Of a stretch of 64,000 bases of DNA, positions 20,279 to 29,166 are shown in pieces (the stretch's first letter is position 1; every line of letters begins with the position of its first letter). This DNA is from CAWAHD01 sp963781785 (GTDB lineage: Bacteria; Planctomycetota; Planctomycetia; Isosphaerales; Isosphaeraceae), in NCBI GenBank assembly GCA_963781785.1, contig CAWAHD010000004.1, positions 806,001 through 870,000 of the forward strand, read 5' to 3'. The position numbers and the translations under genes were made by a program. The notes under the pieces are model-generated. The model did no database searches. It was not told the origin of the DNA and saw nothing but the letters and a program-made list of their open reading frames with translations.

Positions 20279-20304
20279 CTCCGGCCGTTCAGGGAGTCAC
20301 AAAC

Positions 20305-20343
20305 AGGACAGATGACCATGTCCGTGTCCAGCACATAAAGCAC
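20305..20343 (-). pseudogene. VapC (PIN toxin) N-terminal stub
   Basis: Five bases after the vapB stop, GTG at 20343 opens VLYVLDTDMVI, which matches the usual VapC start including the first catalytic Asp (LDTD). After about 11 residues the similarity stops and the frame runs into unrelated sequence ahead of the decayed gene at 20278. The toxin therefore seems to have been deleted. The fragment is very short, so this rests on position next to vapB as much as on sequence. Confidence 0.45.
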
Positions 20344-20348
20344 GGCGA

Positions 20349-20570
20349 TCAACCCCGTGATTCCAGTTTTGGTTGCACACGCTCGCCGCCCAAGAATTTG
20401 TCGGAAAGCTGCTCGACGCCCTCGAAGAAAATATCCCAGGGCTCCCTGGTGATCACGAGAAACCCTTCGCCCGTGCGCTTGAGATGCACCGTATCCGTCT
20501 CCACACGAAACTCTTTCGGCAGCCGAATCGCCTGGCTGCGACCCGTCCGGAACACTTTTGCAACAGCCAT
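20349..20570 (-). CDS. vapB: VapB-type antitoxin (SpoVT-AbrB fold)
   Basis: A 73-residue protein: MAVAKVFRTGRSQAIRLPKE is the classic swapped-hairpin AbrB/VapB DNA-binding start, followed by FRVETDTVHLKRTGEGFLVI and a C-terminal tail that would bind the toxin. The ATG at 20570 has GGAGG six bases upstream; an ATG at 20576 would sit on top of it. The partner VapC seems reduced to a stub, making this an orphan antitoxin. It is probably autoregulated through the palindrome at 20599-20610. Confidence 0.85.
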   Translation of the reverse strand: MAVAKVFRTGRSQAIRLPKEFRVETDTVHLKRTGEGFLVITREPWDIFFEGVEQLSDKFLGGERVQPKLESRG

Positions 20571-20598
20571 GACCATCCTCCCTCCCGACTGGTTGATA

Positions 20599-20610
20599 CA
20601 TATGCATATG
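20599..20610. promoter_or_regulatory. Candidate vapB operator/promoter palindrome
   Basis: CATATGCATATG is a perfect 12-base palindrome about 29 bases before the vapB start. On the minus strand it lies next to TATATCATATG, a plausible -10 region. VapB proteins commonly repress their own promoter through such palindromes; binding here is inferred. Confidence 0.45.
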
Positions 20611-20751
20611 ATATAGCGCAAGTGCTGGACGGGCAAGTGCTCGCGACAGTTCCGCCCAACTTGCATCTGGCTGGCTTTTGTTTCAAGCCGAAGCCCGGCG
20701 CCATTTCCGCGGCGTGACGGCCGCGGTTGTGGGCGCTGGACAGCACATCCG

Positions 20752-21363
20752 TCAGGTCCCAAACAGCATGATCACCAGTACGGCAACCGCGATCGCGGCG
20801 GCGCCGATCAGCCGCCCCATGCGGTCGACCCAGCTTGGCTCCGCCTGCCAGCTCCGGCTCAGAGCCAGGAGGGCCCACGCGACGGCCACCGTCCCGCCGA
20901 CGGCGACGGCGGTGCCAATTCGGAAGTGGAACGTGCCGGGGAAGAGGCGGTCCAGCCAGCCGAAGACCCAGAGGTACCCGATCGTCACCGCCAGGCCCGC
21001 CACGCTTCCCGGCTGCCGTAAGAGAGCTGGAAGGGACGGTCGGGGCTTTCTCAGCCGCACAAGCAGGAATGCGGGCGTCATGCTCAAGACCAGCACTTCG
21101 ATCACTTGAAGGCCGTACCACAACACGCTTCCCCAGTAGTTGGCGACATGCTCGCTCCAGACCTGCGGCCGTTTCGCGTAAAAAAGGCTGTCATGGGCCA
21201 GGACTGTGCGGCACATTTCCATGAACTGCTCGGCCATGATCCCAGCGACACGGCTCCCGCCCCAGATCGCCAGCGCAATGGCCGCGATCAGGACCATCGT
21301 GTCGGAGACGCTGAAGCGGCGGTTCTGAAAGCGCTGAATTTGCGTTGTATGGCTGTCAGACAC
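20752..21363 (-). CDS. Hypothetical membrane protein (203 aa)
   Basis: Four or five predicted membrane helices are visible: TMVLIAAIALAIWGGSRVAG, YGLQVIEVLVLSMTPAFLLV, VAGLAVTIGYLWVFGWL, AVAVGGTVAVAWALLAL and LIGAAAIAVAVLVIMLFGT. The N-terminus MSDSHTTQIQRFQNRRFSVS resembles the short cytosolic leader of several planctomycete membrane proteins of unknown function. It is on the same strand as the genes on both sides, but spacing (102 bases to the next upstream gene) does not force an operon. I do not recognise the family. Confidence 0.65.
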   Translation of the reverse strand: MSDSHTTQIQRFQNRRFSVSDTMVLIAAIALAIWGGSRVAGIMAEQFMEMCRTVLAHDSLFYAKRPQVWSEHVANYWGSVLWYGLQVIEVLVLSMTPAFLLVRLRKPRPSLPALLRQPGSVAGLAVTIGYLWVFGWLDRLFPGTFHFRIGTAVAVGGTVAVAWALLALSRSWQAEPSWVDRMGRLIGAAAIAVAVLVIMLFGT

Positions 21364-21465
21364 GGTATGTGCTCGAGTGAAGCGGTTTGGACCTGATACG
21401 AAAATCCAGGCTTGCCGACCTGAAGCGGTGGTTTCACGAAAATGGCACGGTGACGCCAGCCCGCG

Positions 21466-22215
21466 TCACGGCGCGCGGCGAGCGTCGGGAAGGCCGAATG
21501 CGGCGAGCTCAAATTCCCCGTCGGGCACATCGCCGAAGTAAATCTCGTTGAACTCATAGCTATCGATATCGGTCGGTTGCCGCTGGCCTGGAGCTGACCG
21601 CGTGGCAACAACGCGCTTCGGGACCGGGAATCCGTCCTGCGGCTGAGCGTACTCGACGTGCCCGCCCCACACGTTGGTGGTATCTGTGAACTCGTATTCG
21701 TGCAGCACCCATTTCTGATCGGGCGCGACCAGTACCCAACCTGCAAGTTTTCGCAGACGCTTGTTCGCACCCTTCTTGAAGTCAAACTCGATCTTCATCA
21801 GCGTCTGGTCACCGCGGCGCACCGACGCCACACGCTGGATAACCGCGCCACCGTTGGCAATGAGCGAGCTCATTGACGGCCCACCGAGCGAAAACGGGGC
21901 GTGCAGGTATGAGTACAACCCGGTCGTCATCTGGTCTTTGATGAAGGCGAGATCCGGCATTCTTGCCGCAAACGAGAACCGACTGTCGATTCGAATGTGA
22001 TTCGGACCTCCGATCCCGTGCTCTTGGGTTCCCGTTACGGATCCGAATGCCTTGGCGAAACGGGCCTGGAGAGCCTTGAGAGCCGCGGGATAGGTCTTCA
22101 GAAACCTGTCCTTGGTTGCGGCTTCGTCGTCTCGGGTCCACGCCCAGCCCGGCCCAAGGACGAGCAAGAGCGCCATCGCGACCAGGCTCATTTTCGGTGC
22201 GAACGCAGCGTGCAT
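21466..22215 (-). CDS. Secreted hypothetical protein (249 aa)
   Basis: The ATG at 22215 (MHAAFAPKMSLVAMALLLVL) gives a signal peptide ending near GWAWT, with GGGAA upstream; the frame itself extends to 22254. The mature part reads as a single soluble domain with many aromatic and charged residues (LKALQARFAKAFGSVTG, KIEFDFKKGANKRLRKLAG, WVLHEYEFTDTTNVWGGHV). The layout resembles planctomycete lipoprotein-sorting/LolA-like beta proteins, but I cannot assign it. It is followed by the membrane protein at 20752-21363 on the same strand. Confidence 0.65.
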   Translation of the reverse strand: MHAAFAPKMSLVAMALLLVLGPGWAWTRDDEAATKDRFLKTYPAALKALQARFAKAFGSVTGTQEHGIGGPNHIRIDSRFSFAARMPDLAFIKDQMTTGLYSYLHAPFSLGGPSMSSLIANGGAVIQRVASVRRGDQTLMKIEFDFKKGANKRLRKLAGWVLVAPDQKWVLHEYEFTDTTNVWGGHVEYAQPQDGFPVPKRVVATRSAPGQRQPTDIDSYEFNEIYFGDVPDGEFELAAFGLPDARRAP

Positions 22216-22322
22216 TGCGATTTCCCGCGGCCGATCCGGTGACACCTGGACCAACTGCCCGTTCTGCCATCGTTCTTGTTATGCGCATGAACTCCGGCTG
22301 TGCCTCACGGTCCGGATGGTTC

Positions 22323-22826
22323 TTACCGCGGCTCGGCAGGCGCGGGCACGGGCACTCGCTGCGAGGCGTTGGGTGCCACCTTCTCTTGCGGGGTTCCCGG
22401 ATTCGGTGGAATCGGAACCGGCGGATAAACGGGTGGACCCGGTTGCGGCACGACGACGAACGGAGGCGTCGCCAGTGCTTCGGGAGTCGGGACTACCATC
22501 GCGTCGTCGAGCCCGCTGGGCGCCCGCTGGACCATCCCGGGGTCGATGCTCGGGCTGGCCATGACGATGAAGTGATCGGGTGCCTGCGGCCTGGTCCCCG
22601 GTTCTGGCTGATCCGGCGCCGGTTGCAGGACCCTCGCGTGCTCACCCGTGAGCACGGGCGTGGCACTCGGGACGGAGGCTGGTTGCGACCCGGTTTGCCT
22701 TGCGAGAATCAGGGCGAGAACCGCGGCGACCGCCGCCACCGCCAGCAGCCATCGAGTCCGGCCCCGGGTTCTTCTGAACCGCTGCGCGGTGGCGAAATCG
22801 GGGTCGAGATCGGACTTTGGTTTCAT
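22323..22826 (-). CDS. Membrane-anchored proline-rich hypothetical protein
   Basis: A 167-residue protein. AAGGAG lies six bases before the ATG at 22826. A short basic N-terminus (FRRTRGRTR) precedes one membrane helix (WLLAVAAVAAVLALILA). The rest is a proline-rich, low-complexity periplasmic tail (PPFVVVPQPGPPVYPPVPIP). This is the form of an anti-sigma-like or spacer protein, but there is no diagnostic domain. It lies upstream of two more minus-strand envelope genes. Confidence 0.6.
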   Translation of the reverse strand: MKPKSDLDPDFATAQRFRRTRGRTRWLLAVAAVAAVLALILARQTGSQPASVPSATPVLTGEHARVLQPAPDQPEPGTRPQAPDHFIVMASPSIDPGMVQRAPSGLDDAMVVPTPEALATPPFVVVPQPGPPVYPPVPIPPNPGTPQEKVAPNASQRVPVPAPAEPR

Positions 22827-23117
22827 CGCTATCTCCTTGTCGTCGGCTGATACGGCAGCCCATCCGCCGATGAATCGGCCAAAAACGCTGCTTCACCATG
22901 ACGATTAACGTCCGAGACAGTCGATTCTTAGTAACTCACACGCTTGTGGAGAATGGAGGGCCAAACGTTCTGGGCACCTGCATGGCATCTTAGTCACGCC
23001 AACCTCTCCGGTAAACCCGTGAGAAACGGGGGATTGGTGGCTCACGCCCTGATCCATTTGAGCGGCACAGAATCAACGGGGCGCGCAGGAGCGTGGGCGA
23101 AACAACCTCCCGGTCCC

Positions 23118-23626
23118 GGGCAACCTGCGGCTCACGCCATCAGGCTATACGATGCCGCCGCTTCGCGGCTGGGAACCCAATCGGTCGCGGCCGGGCAACC
23201 TGGGGCTCACGCCACCAGGCTGTACGATGTCGCCGCTTCGCGGCTGGGAAGAACATCGGTCGCGGCCGGGCAACCTGGGGCTCACGCCACCAGGCTGTAC
23301 GATGCCGCCGCTTCGCGGCTGGGAACCCAATCCGTCGCGGGCGGTCAACCTGGGGCTCACGCCGCCAGGCTGTATGATGCCGCCGCTTCGCGGCTGGGAA
23401 CCCAATCCATCGCGGCCGGGCAACCTGGGGCTCACGCCGCCAGGCTGTATGATGTCGCCGCTTCGCGGCTGGGAACCCAATCCGTCGCGGGCGGTCAACC
23501 TGGGGCTCACGCCACCAGGCTATATGATGCCGCCGCGTTGCCGCTGGGAACCCAATCCATCGCGGTCGGGCAACCTGGGGCTCACGCCGCCAGGCTGTAC
23601 GATGTCGCCGCTTCGCGGCTGGGAAT
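23118..23626. repeat. 75-bp tandem repeat array, about 6.8 copies
   Basis: Units begin at 23118, 23193, 23268, 23343, 23418, 23493 and 23568, exactly 75 bases apart. Each contains two small palindromes: CCTGGGGCTCACGCCACCAGG and GCCGCTTCGCGGC. Copies 4 and 6 share the variant GCGGTCAACC while the others have GGGCAACC, hinting at dimeric expansion. Because 75 is a multiple of three and the unit lacks stops, long open frames exist on both strands; I regard them as artefacts. Confidence 0.88.
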
Positions 23627-23656
23627 ACGTTGCATCTTTGATCTGGGCGTCGACGT

Positions 23657-23755
23657 TGTCTGAGAGCCCCCGAAGCGGGGCGGAATCGTAAAGCCTGGGG
23701 GCGTAAGCCCCAGGTGTACGCCGACAATTGATTAGTGACAGCCCCCAACGGGGGC
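23657..23755. repeat. Dispersed repeat copy 2 with hairpins, downstream of the NHL gene
   Basis: Contains the 19-base string shared with 872-890 (here 23677-23695), the hairpin CCTGGGGGCGTAAGCCCCAGG (23694-23714) and GCCCCCAACGGGGGC (23741-23755). It lies just 3' of the minus-strand gene ending at 23808, so the hairpins could stop transcription, but no T-run follows. Confidence 0.55.
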
Positions 23756-23807
23756 GACATCGGTCATCGCACCATCGCGCTCACCGCTCTGCGCGGGAGT
23801 TGTTCCC

Positions 23808-26714
23808 TTACTTGCCGAGAGCGGCCACGATATCTCCGCTCCCCGGCAGGCCCAGAGCCGCGGCATTAATCGTGAGTTGCAAGGGCACGCTGGTGGTCAG
23901 TTTTTTGCGCGTGACGAGCGTCACCGTGAGCGTGGCCGAGTTGTATGTCGCCTCCGCCAGAGCCACCGGCTGTGCCTTCTTCCTCCCCCTGGGGAGCGTG
24001 GTCAAGGTGTAGTCGCTCAGGCTTTGCGCAGCCGATCCGCGCACCGCTCCACTGAGCTGCACCACGATCACGCGCGATGCCTTGTGCCTGGACCTTGCCG
24101 TCTTGTGAATCGAGCCGCCCGGGACGGGTGCCGGCGCAATAGTCACCGCTAACACCTTCACAGGGGTTACCGACGCCGCAGGTGCCGGAGTTACCGGCGG
24201 CGCCTTGGCGACGGAGATCGTCTTACCCAGGTTCGTCGGCGTCGAAACCTCGCGAATGACGTTGTCCATCGTGTCGCTGATGTAGAGGTTCCCCGTGGAG
24301 TCGACCGCGATGCCGGCGGGTGGTCCGAGAACGGCGGCGGCCGCAGGGCCACCGTCGCCGTTGTAGCCGGTGCTGCCAGCAGTCCCCGCCACCGTCGTGA
24401 TCGTGCCGGACTTGAGGTTGACCTCGCGGATCACGTCGTTGAGCGTGTCGGCAATGTACAGGTGACCCGCGGCGTCAACCGCAACCCCCTCGGGCGAGCT
24501 CAGCTCGGCAGCCGTGGCCGGTTCACCGTCCCCGCTATAACCGGTGTTGCCGTTCCCGGCGATCGTGCTGATGTCGCCAGTCTGGGCGTTGACCTCGCGG
24601 ATCACGTCGTCGACGGTGTCGGCGATGAAGAGATCGCCCGCGGCGTCCACCGCGAGACCAATCGGGCTGGCGAGCTGGGCTTGCGTGGCAGGTCCGCCGT
24701 CGCCGCTGTACCCGCTGATCGCGTCGCCGGCCACCGTGGTGATGATGCCCGTGGCGAGATTGACCTCGCGGACCACGCTGTTGCCCGTGTCGCTGATGAA
24801 GAGGTCGCTCGAGCCGCCCAGGGCGACGGAGGTGGGCCCGGCAAGCTCCGCGGCCGTGGCCGGTCCGCCGTCTCCGCTGTAGCCGTCGGTGCCGTTGCCG
24901 GCGATCGTGGTGATGATGCCGGTCTTGAGATTGACCTCGCGGACCACATTATTGCCGCAGTCGGCGATGAACAAGTCGCCTGAGCTATCCACCGCGACGC
25001 CGGTGGGGTCGGAAAGCTCGGCGGCTTTGGCTGGGCCACCGTCGCCCAGGTAGCCCGCCGTGCCGTTGCCCGCGATCGTGGTGATGTCGCCGGTCTGGCC
25101 ATTGACCTCGCGCACCACGTTGTTGGCGGTGTCGGCGATGAACAGGTCGCCCGAGGCGTCCAGCGCCACATCATTCGGAAAGCCCAGCTCGGCGACGGTG
25201 GCCGGACCGCCGTCTCCGCTGTAGCCCTGCGCGTCGCCACCGGCCGCGGTGGTGATGATCCCCGTGCCGAGGTTGACCTCGCGGAGCGTATTACTCGCAT
25301 TGTCGGCAATGAAGAGATCGCCTGAGCCGTCCAGCGCCAGGCCCACGGGAGACGCCAGCTCGGCAAGTGTCGCCGGACCGCCGTCGCCCCAGTAGCCTTC
25401 ATTCCCGTTCCCGGCGACGGTGGTGATGATCCCGGTCTTGAGGTTGACTGCGCGGACGGCGCTATTGCCGGAGTCGGCGATGTAGAGCTCACCTGAAGCA
25501 CTGACCGCCACGCCCTCAGGAGAGTTGAGCTCAGCGGCGGCGGCCGGACCGCCATCGCCCTGGTCGGCTCCGGTGCCGTTGCCGGCGACGGTCGTGATGA
25601 TCCCGGTTGCGAGGTTGACCTCGCGCACCACGTTGTTGCCGGTGTCGGCGATGAACAGGTTGCCCGAGCCGTCGACCGCGATCCCCTCCGGGGCGTTTAC
25701 CTCGGCGGAGATCGCCGGTCCGCCGTCGCCTGAGTCGCCTTGCGCCCCGGTGCCGGCGACCGTCGTGATGGTCCCGGTCTTGAGGTTCACCTCGCGCACC
25801 GCATTGTTATTGGTGTCGGCGATGAAGAGGTTTCCGGATCCGTTGAGGGCGATCCCATCGGGATCGGACAACGAAGCCGCCGTCGCCGGGCCGCCGTCGC
25901 CGCTGTAACCTGCTGTGCCGGTGCCGCCGACGGTGGTGATGATCCCGGTCTTGAGGTTGACCTCGCGCACGACGTTGTTGTTGCTGTCGGCGATATAAAG
26001 ATCGCCCGAGCCATCCAGCGCGAGATCGTCCGGACCGGCCAATTCGGCGGCCGTTGCCGGGCCCGCGTCGCCCGAGTAACCCGCGGTGCCGTTGCCCGCG
26101 ATCGTGGAGACTACACGTGTGGAATGGTTGATCTCGCGCACCACATTGGCGCCGCTGTCGGCGATGAAGAGGTCGCCCGAGCCGTCCACCGCGGTGCCAT
26201 CAAGGGAGCTCATCGGGGTCAGCGCGTTATACAAGGCGGGCTGGACGGCGGGGTTGCCCCCGCCCGCGACCGTGGTGATCGTGGGCGACGGTGTCACCGG
26301 CGTACGGCTACCTCCGAACAGGCTGGTGCCGCTGAAGACAGCCGTCACCTCGTGGCTGCCGACCCCGAGCGCCGGGACGGTGAGCTGGGCCGTGCCGTCG
26401 GTCAAGGGGCTCGTGCCCAGCGCTATGGTGCCATCCAGGAAGGTCACGGTGCCGCCGGTTGGGGTATTGCTCGTGTGCGGGTCGGTGGTCACCGTGGCGG
26501 TGAATACCTCGGTCTGGCCGTAGGTCAACGAGGCAGCCGAGTCGACCAGGGTCGTGATCGTCGGAATCGTCAACAAGGCCCGTTCTTCGAGGCGCGTCAC
26601 GATCAGACCGAGATGGCGCCGGCGACGCGCTCTACGCCGGTCGCGGGCCGGCGGGTGCGGCTGGGAGAGCTCCAAGGGTCTGCGCAGGCTGGAGTGGCCT
26701 TGACGAAGCGACAT
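23808..26714 (-). CDS. Surface NHL-repeat protein with Ig-like domain (12 x 57-residue repeats)
   Basis: A 968-residue protein. GAGGAG lies nine bases before the ATG at 26714. An arginine-rich leader ends in VTRLEERALLTI, a LEPR/LEDR-type planctomycete signature. Residues about 50-145 form one Ig-like repeat (TVTFLDGTIALGTSPLTDGT). Twelve consecutive 57-residue NHL repeats follow, typified by STIAGNGTAGYSGD, DGSGDLYIADSNNNVVREV and the linker NLKTGII. These are enough for two six-bladed propellers. The C-terminal ~130 residues form a basic domain (SRHKASRVIVVQLSGAVRGS) similar in style to the C-terminus of the S53 protease. Probably exported and involved in adhesion or scaffolding; no enzyme motif is seen. 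Confidence 0.88.
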   Translation of the reverse strand: MSLRQGHSSLRRPLELSQPHPPARDRRRARRRRHLGLIVTRLEERALLTIPTITTLVDSAASLTYGQTEVFTATVTTDPHTSNTPTGGTVTFLDGTIALGTSPLTDGTAQLTVPALGVGSHEVTAVFSGTSLFGGSRTPVTPSPTITTVAGGGNPAVQPALYNALTPMSSLDGTAVDGSGDLFIADSGANVVREINHSTRVVSTIAGNGTAGYSGDAGPATAAELAGPDDLALDGSGDLYIADSNNNVVREVNLKTGIITTVGGTGTAGYSGDGGPATAASLSDPDGIALNGSGNLFIADTNNNAVREVNLKTGTITTVAGTGAQGDSGDGGPAISAEVNAPEGIAVDGSGNLFIADTGNNVVREVNLATGIITTVAGNGTGADQGDGGPAAAAELNSPEGVAVSASGELYIADSGNSAVRAVNLKTGIITTVAGNGNEGYWGDGGPATLAELASPVGLALDGSGDLFIADNASNTLREVNLGTGIITTAAGGDAQGYSGDGGPATVAELGFPNDVALDASGDLFIADTANNVVREVNGQTGDITTIAGNGTAGYLGDGGPAKAAELSDPTGVAVDSSGDLFIADCGNNVVREVNLKTGIITTIAGNGTDGYSGDGGPATAAELAGPTSVALGGSSDLFISDTGNSVVREVNLATGIITTVAGDAISGYSGDGGPATQAQLASPIGLAVDAAGDLFIADTVDDVIREVNAQTGDISTIAGNGNTGYSGDGEPATAAELSSPEGVAVDAAGHLYIADTLNDVIREVNLKSGTITTVAGTAGSTGYNGDGGPAAAAVLGPPAGIAVDSTGNLYISDTMDNVIREVSTPTNLGKTISVAKAPPVTPAPAASVTPVKVLAVTIAPAPVPGGSIHKTARSRHKASRVIVVQLSGAVRGSAAQSLSDYTLTTLPRGRKKAQPVALAEATYNSATLTVTLVTRKKLTTSVPLQLTINAAALGLPGSGDIVAALGK

Positions 26715-27253
26715 GGCGAGGACTCCTCAAATTCGGTCCAATGGATCGACCGAATAGAATCATGGTTATTCTGCCCATATCTTTCGGCGTTTTTTGCTCG
26801 GACGATCACATGCGGCTGGAATTCGGCGGGTGCGGCCGCCAAGCGTGATCATTGGTGGCCGGGGGCGCGCAGGTCGATAATATCGCACGGTTTGCGACCG
26901 TCGATCGACCATGCCGGCGGGCACGAAGGAAGCGCCTTTTTTGATGAAGTGAGACAGTGCGCGCTCAGTCAGATCGAGCCGCTTCGCTCGATGCCTCCAT
27001 TGAGATAAGATCCATCGGGGGCAAAACCGGACGGGGCGAAAGAGAAAACTGCGCGGGGTTGGGAATCTCAGGGGCAGCCGGATCGACCCGCGATCGTCGT
27101 CATTTCATTTTGGCGGAGTGCCGATACCGATTCGAGGCCGGGACCCGGGACGGCGCTGATCCGGTGGGAAGAGTTACTCTGTTGGGCGCGGGTCTGCGGC
27201 CCGCGCCGAACAACGGAGACCCGCGCCGAACCGTCGACCTGCCGTCCGGCCCG
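26715..27253. other. Intergenic, no gene recognised
   Basis: Upstream region of the NHL gene and downstream region of the TPR gene. A short direct repeat of CCCGCGCCGAAC occurs around 27198-27232. No RNA or coding signal was recognised. Confidence 0.35.
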
Positions 27254-29125
27254 TCAATTCCCGTCGGGAGCCGAGCTCACCCGGCGCTTCTCCAGACGCT
27301 CGAGCTCCGCCAGGGCGATCGTGTATTCATGGAAAGCGGGATTGCCGTGGTCTCGCACCCAGCGGAAGTGGGCGAGGGCCTGATCCTTGTGCCCCTTGAG
27401 CAAATGGTCGAGGCCAAGAAAGCATCGCGCCTCGGTCCGCTTGTCGTCATCGATCGCAGCGGCCAGGAGGGCCGGCTCGTCGATCTCGCCGCGCAGGAAC
27501 TTGACGATCGGATAGGGCCACGCACCAACGTCGAGCTTGCCCGGCGCACGCTCGAGAAATGCCTTGGCTTGCACCTCGTCCCCCGCCAGACGCGCCGCCA
27601 GGTGGCCCAGGATGTCGGCGAAAGTCGATAGCTCGCCTTTGCCGCCCTCGAGTTCAAGGACAGTGTGGAAACCGGCGACGGCCCCGCCACGACGTAGCGT
27701 CATCTGGGCGACGGAGCGGTTATCAAAGCCGTATGCATCCTTGGGGTCCAGTTTGATGGCCTGGTTGTAATCGGCGAACGCCTTGTCGTACTCTTTCTTG
27801 GCCAGCCACGCGCGGCCCCGGTCGCTGTAGGGCCATGCGCAGGTGGGGTCGAGTCGAATCGCCTCACTGTGGTCGGCGATGGCCTTGTCGTAATCCTTGT
27901 GGCCGTACCAGGCGATGCCACGTTCGTTGTAGATGTATGCAGACGTGGGATCCAGTCGGATGGCGTGGTCGTAGTCGGCCATGGCCTTTTCGAATTGCTT
28001 GCTCGAATCGAAGGCGTTGCCGCGGAGGGCGAACGCCAAGGCGTATTCGGGATCGAGCCGGATGGCCTCGGTACAATCGGCGATCGCCTTGTTGTATTCC
28101 TTCCTGCGGTACCACGCCCAGGCGCGTTCGCGGTAGGCGTAGGAATAAGTGGGATCCCGTCGGATGGCCTCGCTGTGGTCGGTGATGGCATTGTCATATT
28201 CCTTCTTCCCGGACCAGGCTATGCCACGGTTGTTGTAGGCGAGCGCGTCCTTCGGGTTGAGCCGGATCGCCGCGTTCAGGTCGGGGATCGCCTTGTCGTA
28301 CTCTTTTTTGGCGAGCCGGACGGCTCCTCGGCTGTTATAGGCCATCGCGAACCTGGAGTCGAGTCGGATCGCCTCGTCCAGGTCCACGATCGCCTTGTCG
28401 TATTCCTGTTTGTCGTACCACGCGAGGCCGCGGTTGCGGTGACTGACCGCGTCCTTCGGGTCGAGCCGGATGGCGTCGCCGAAGTCGGCGATTGCCCTGT
28501 CGTATTCTTTCTTCTTGTACCAGGCATTGCCGCGGTTGCTGTAGGCGAGTGGGTATTTGGGGTCGAGCCGGATCGCCTCGTCGTAGTCGGCGATCGCCTT
28601 GTCGTATTCTTTCTTTCCATACCAGGCCATGCCGCGGCTGCACCAGCAGATCTCGTCGGCCGGCGTGAGTCGAATGGCCTGTTCGTAGTCGGCGATCGCC
28701 TTGTCGAGTTCCTTCTCGTACCGCCAGAGATGCCCCCGGCGGATGTAGGCCATCGCGCGGTTCGGGTTGATGCGGATCTCGCTCGTGAAGTACTCAATCG
28801 CCTGGTCGTACGGGATGACCCAGTCCGTCGTCATCCAGCCCGCCGCGCCTGTCTGTTCAGCCTGGAGCCAAAGCCAGCGGTCGTGGACGTGCTCGACCCG
28901 GTAAACGCGGCAGACTCTTCTCTTTCGCCCGAGCGCAGTCGTTTCGACGTTCTCATTGTCGACGACTTCTTTGCCGACTCGCAGAACGGCGCCGAACTTG
29001 GTGATGACGCGCTTGCCGAGCCAGTCCTGGGAGTTGTGCGTCGGGGACTCCTGAGCGTTTGCCGGGACCGCGAGCGCCAGAAGCAACCAGGCCAACCACG
29101 GGCTGATGAAACGTCGGCATTCCAT
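27254..29125 (-). CDS. Secreted tetratricopeptide-repeat protein, paralogue 1
   Basis: A 623-residue protein. The ATG at 29125 (MECRRFISPWLAWLLLALAV) gives a signal peptide cut after ANA; GGGAG lies about ten bases upstream. The frame extends to 29503 through repeat DNA, which I exclude. A short N-terminal SH3-like domain (DWLGKRVITKFGAVLRVGKE ... WLQAEQTGAAGWM) is followed by about twelve TPR units with the pattern KEYDKAIADYDEAIRLDPKY. A C-terminal domain follows (RGEIDEPALLAAAIDDDKRT, ALAHFRWVRDHGNPAFHEYT). The same three-part architecture is repeated in the next gene (29503-31757), so they are tandem duplicates. Likely a periplasmic scaffold. Confidence 0.88.
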   Translation of the reverse strand: MECRRFISPWLAWLLLALAVPANAQESPTHNSQDWLGKRVITKFGAVLRVGKEVVDNENVETTALGRKRRVCRVYRVEHVHDRWLWLQAEQTGAAGWMTTDWVIPYDQAIEYFTSEIRINPNRAMAYIRRGHLWRYEKELDKAIADYEQAIRLTPADEICWCSRGMAWYGKKEYDKAIADYDEAIRLDPKYPLAYSNRGNAWYKKKEYDRAIADFGDAIRLDPKDAVSHRNRGLAWYDKQEYDKAIVDLDEAIRLDSRFAMAYNSRGAVRLAKKEYDKAIPDLNAAIRLNPKDALAYNNRGIAWSGKKEYDNAITDHSEAIRRDPTYSYAYRERAWAWYRRKEYNKAIADCTEAIRLDPEYALAFALRGNAFDSSKQFEKAMADYDHAIRLDPTSAYIYNERGIAWYGHKDYDKAIADHSEAIRLDPTCAWPYSDRGRAWLAKKEYDKAFADYNQAIKLDPKDAYGFDNRSVAQMTLRRGGAVAGFHTVLELEGGKGELSTFADILGHLAARLAGDEVQAKAFLERAPGKLDVGAWPYPIVKFLRGEIDEPALLAAAIDDDKRTEARCFLGLDHLLKGHKDQALAHFRWVRDHGNPAFHEYTIALAELERLEKRRVSSAPDGN

Positions 29126-29166
29126 GAGCCGCGTGCTCCCGTCGATTTGGTTGCGCGTTTTTCTCT

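Noticed and set aside
23741..23755. Rho-independent terminator for the NHL gene
   Set aside because: GCCCCCAACGGGGGC can form a hairpin but no T-run follows in the direction of transcription; kept only as a repeat feature.
22944..23760. Long open frames on both strands (239 and 206 codons)
   Set aside because: They are generated by the 75-bp stop-free tandem repeat; no start site, domain or codon pattern supports translation.
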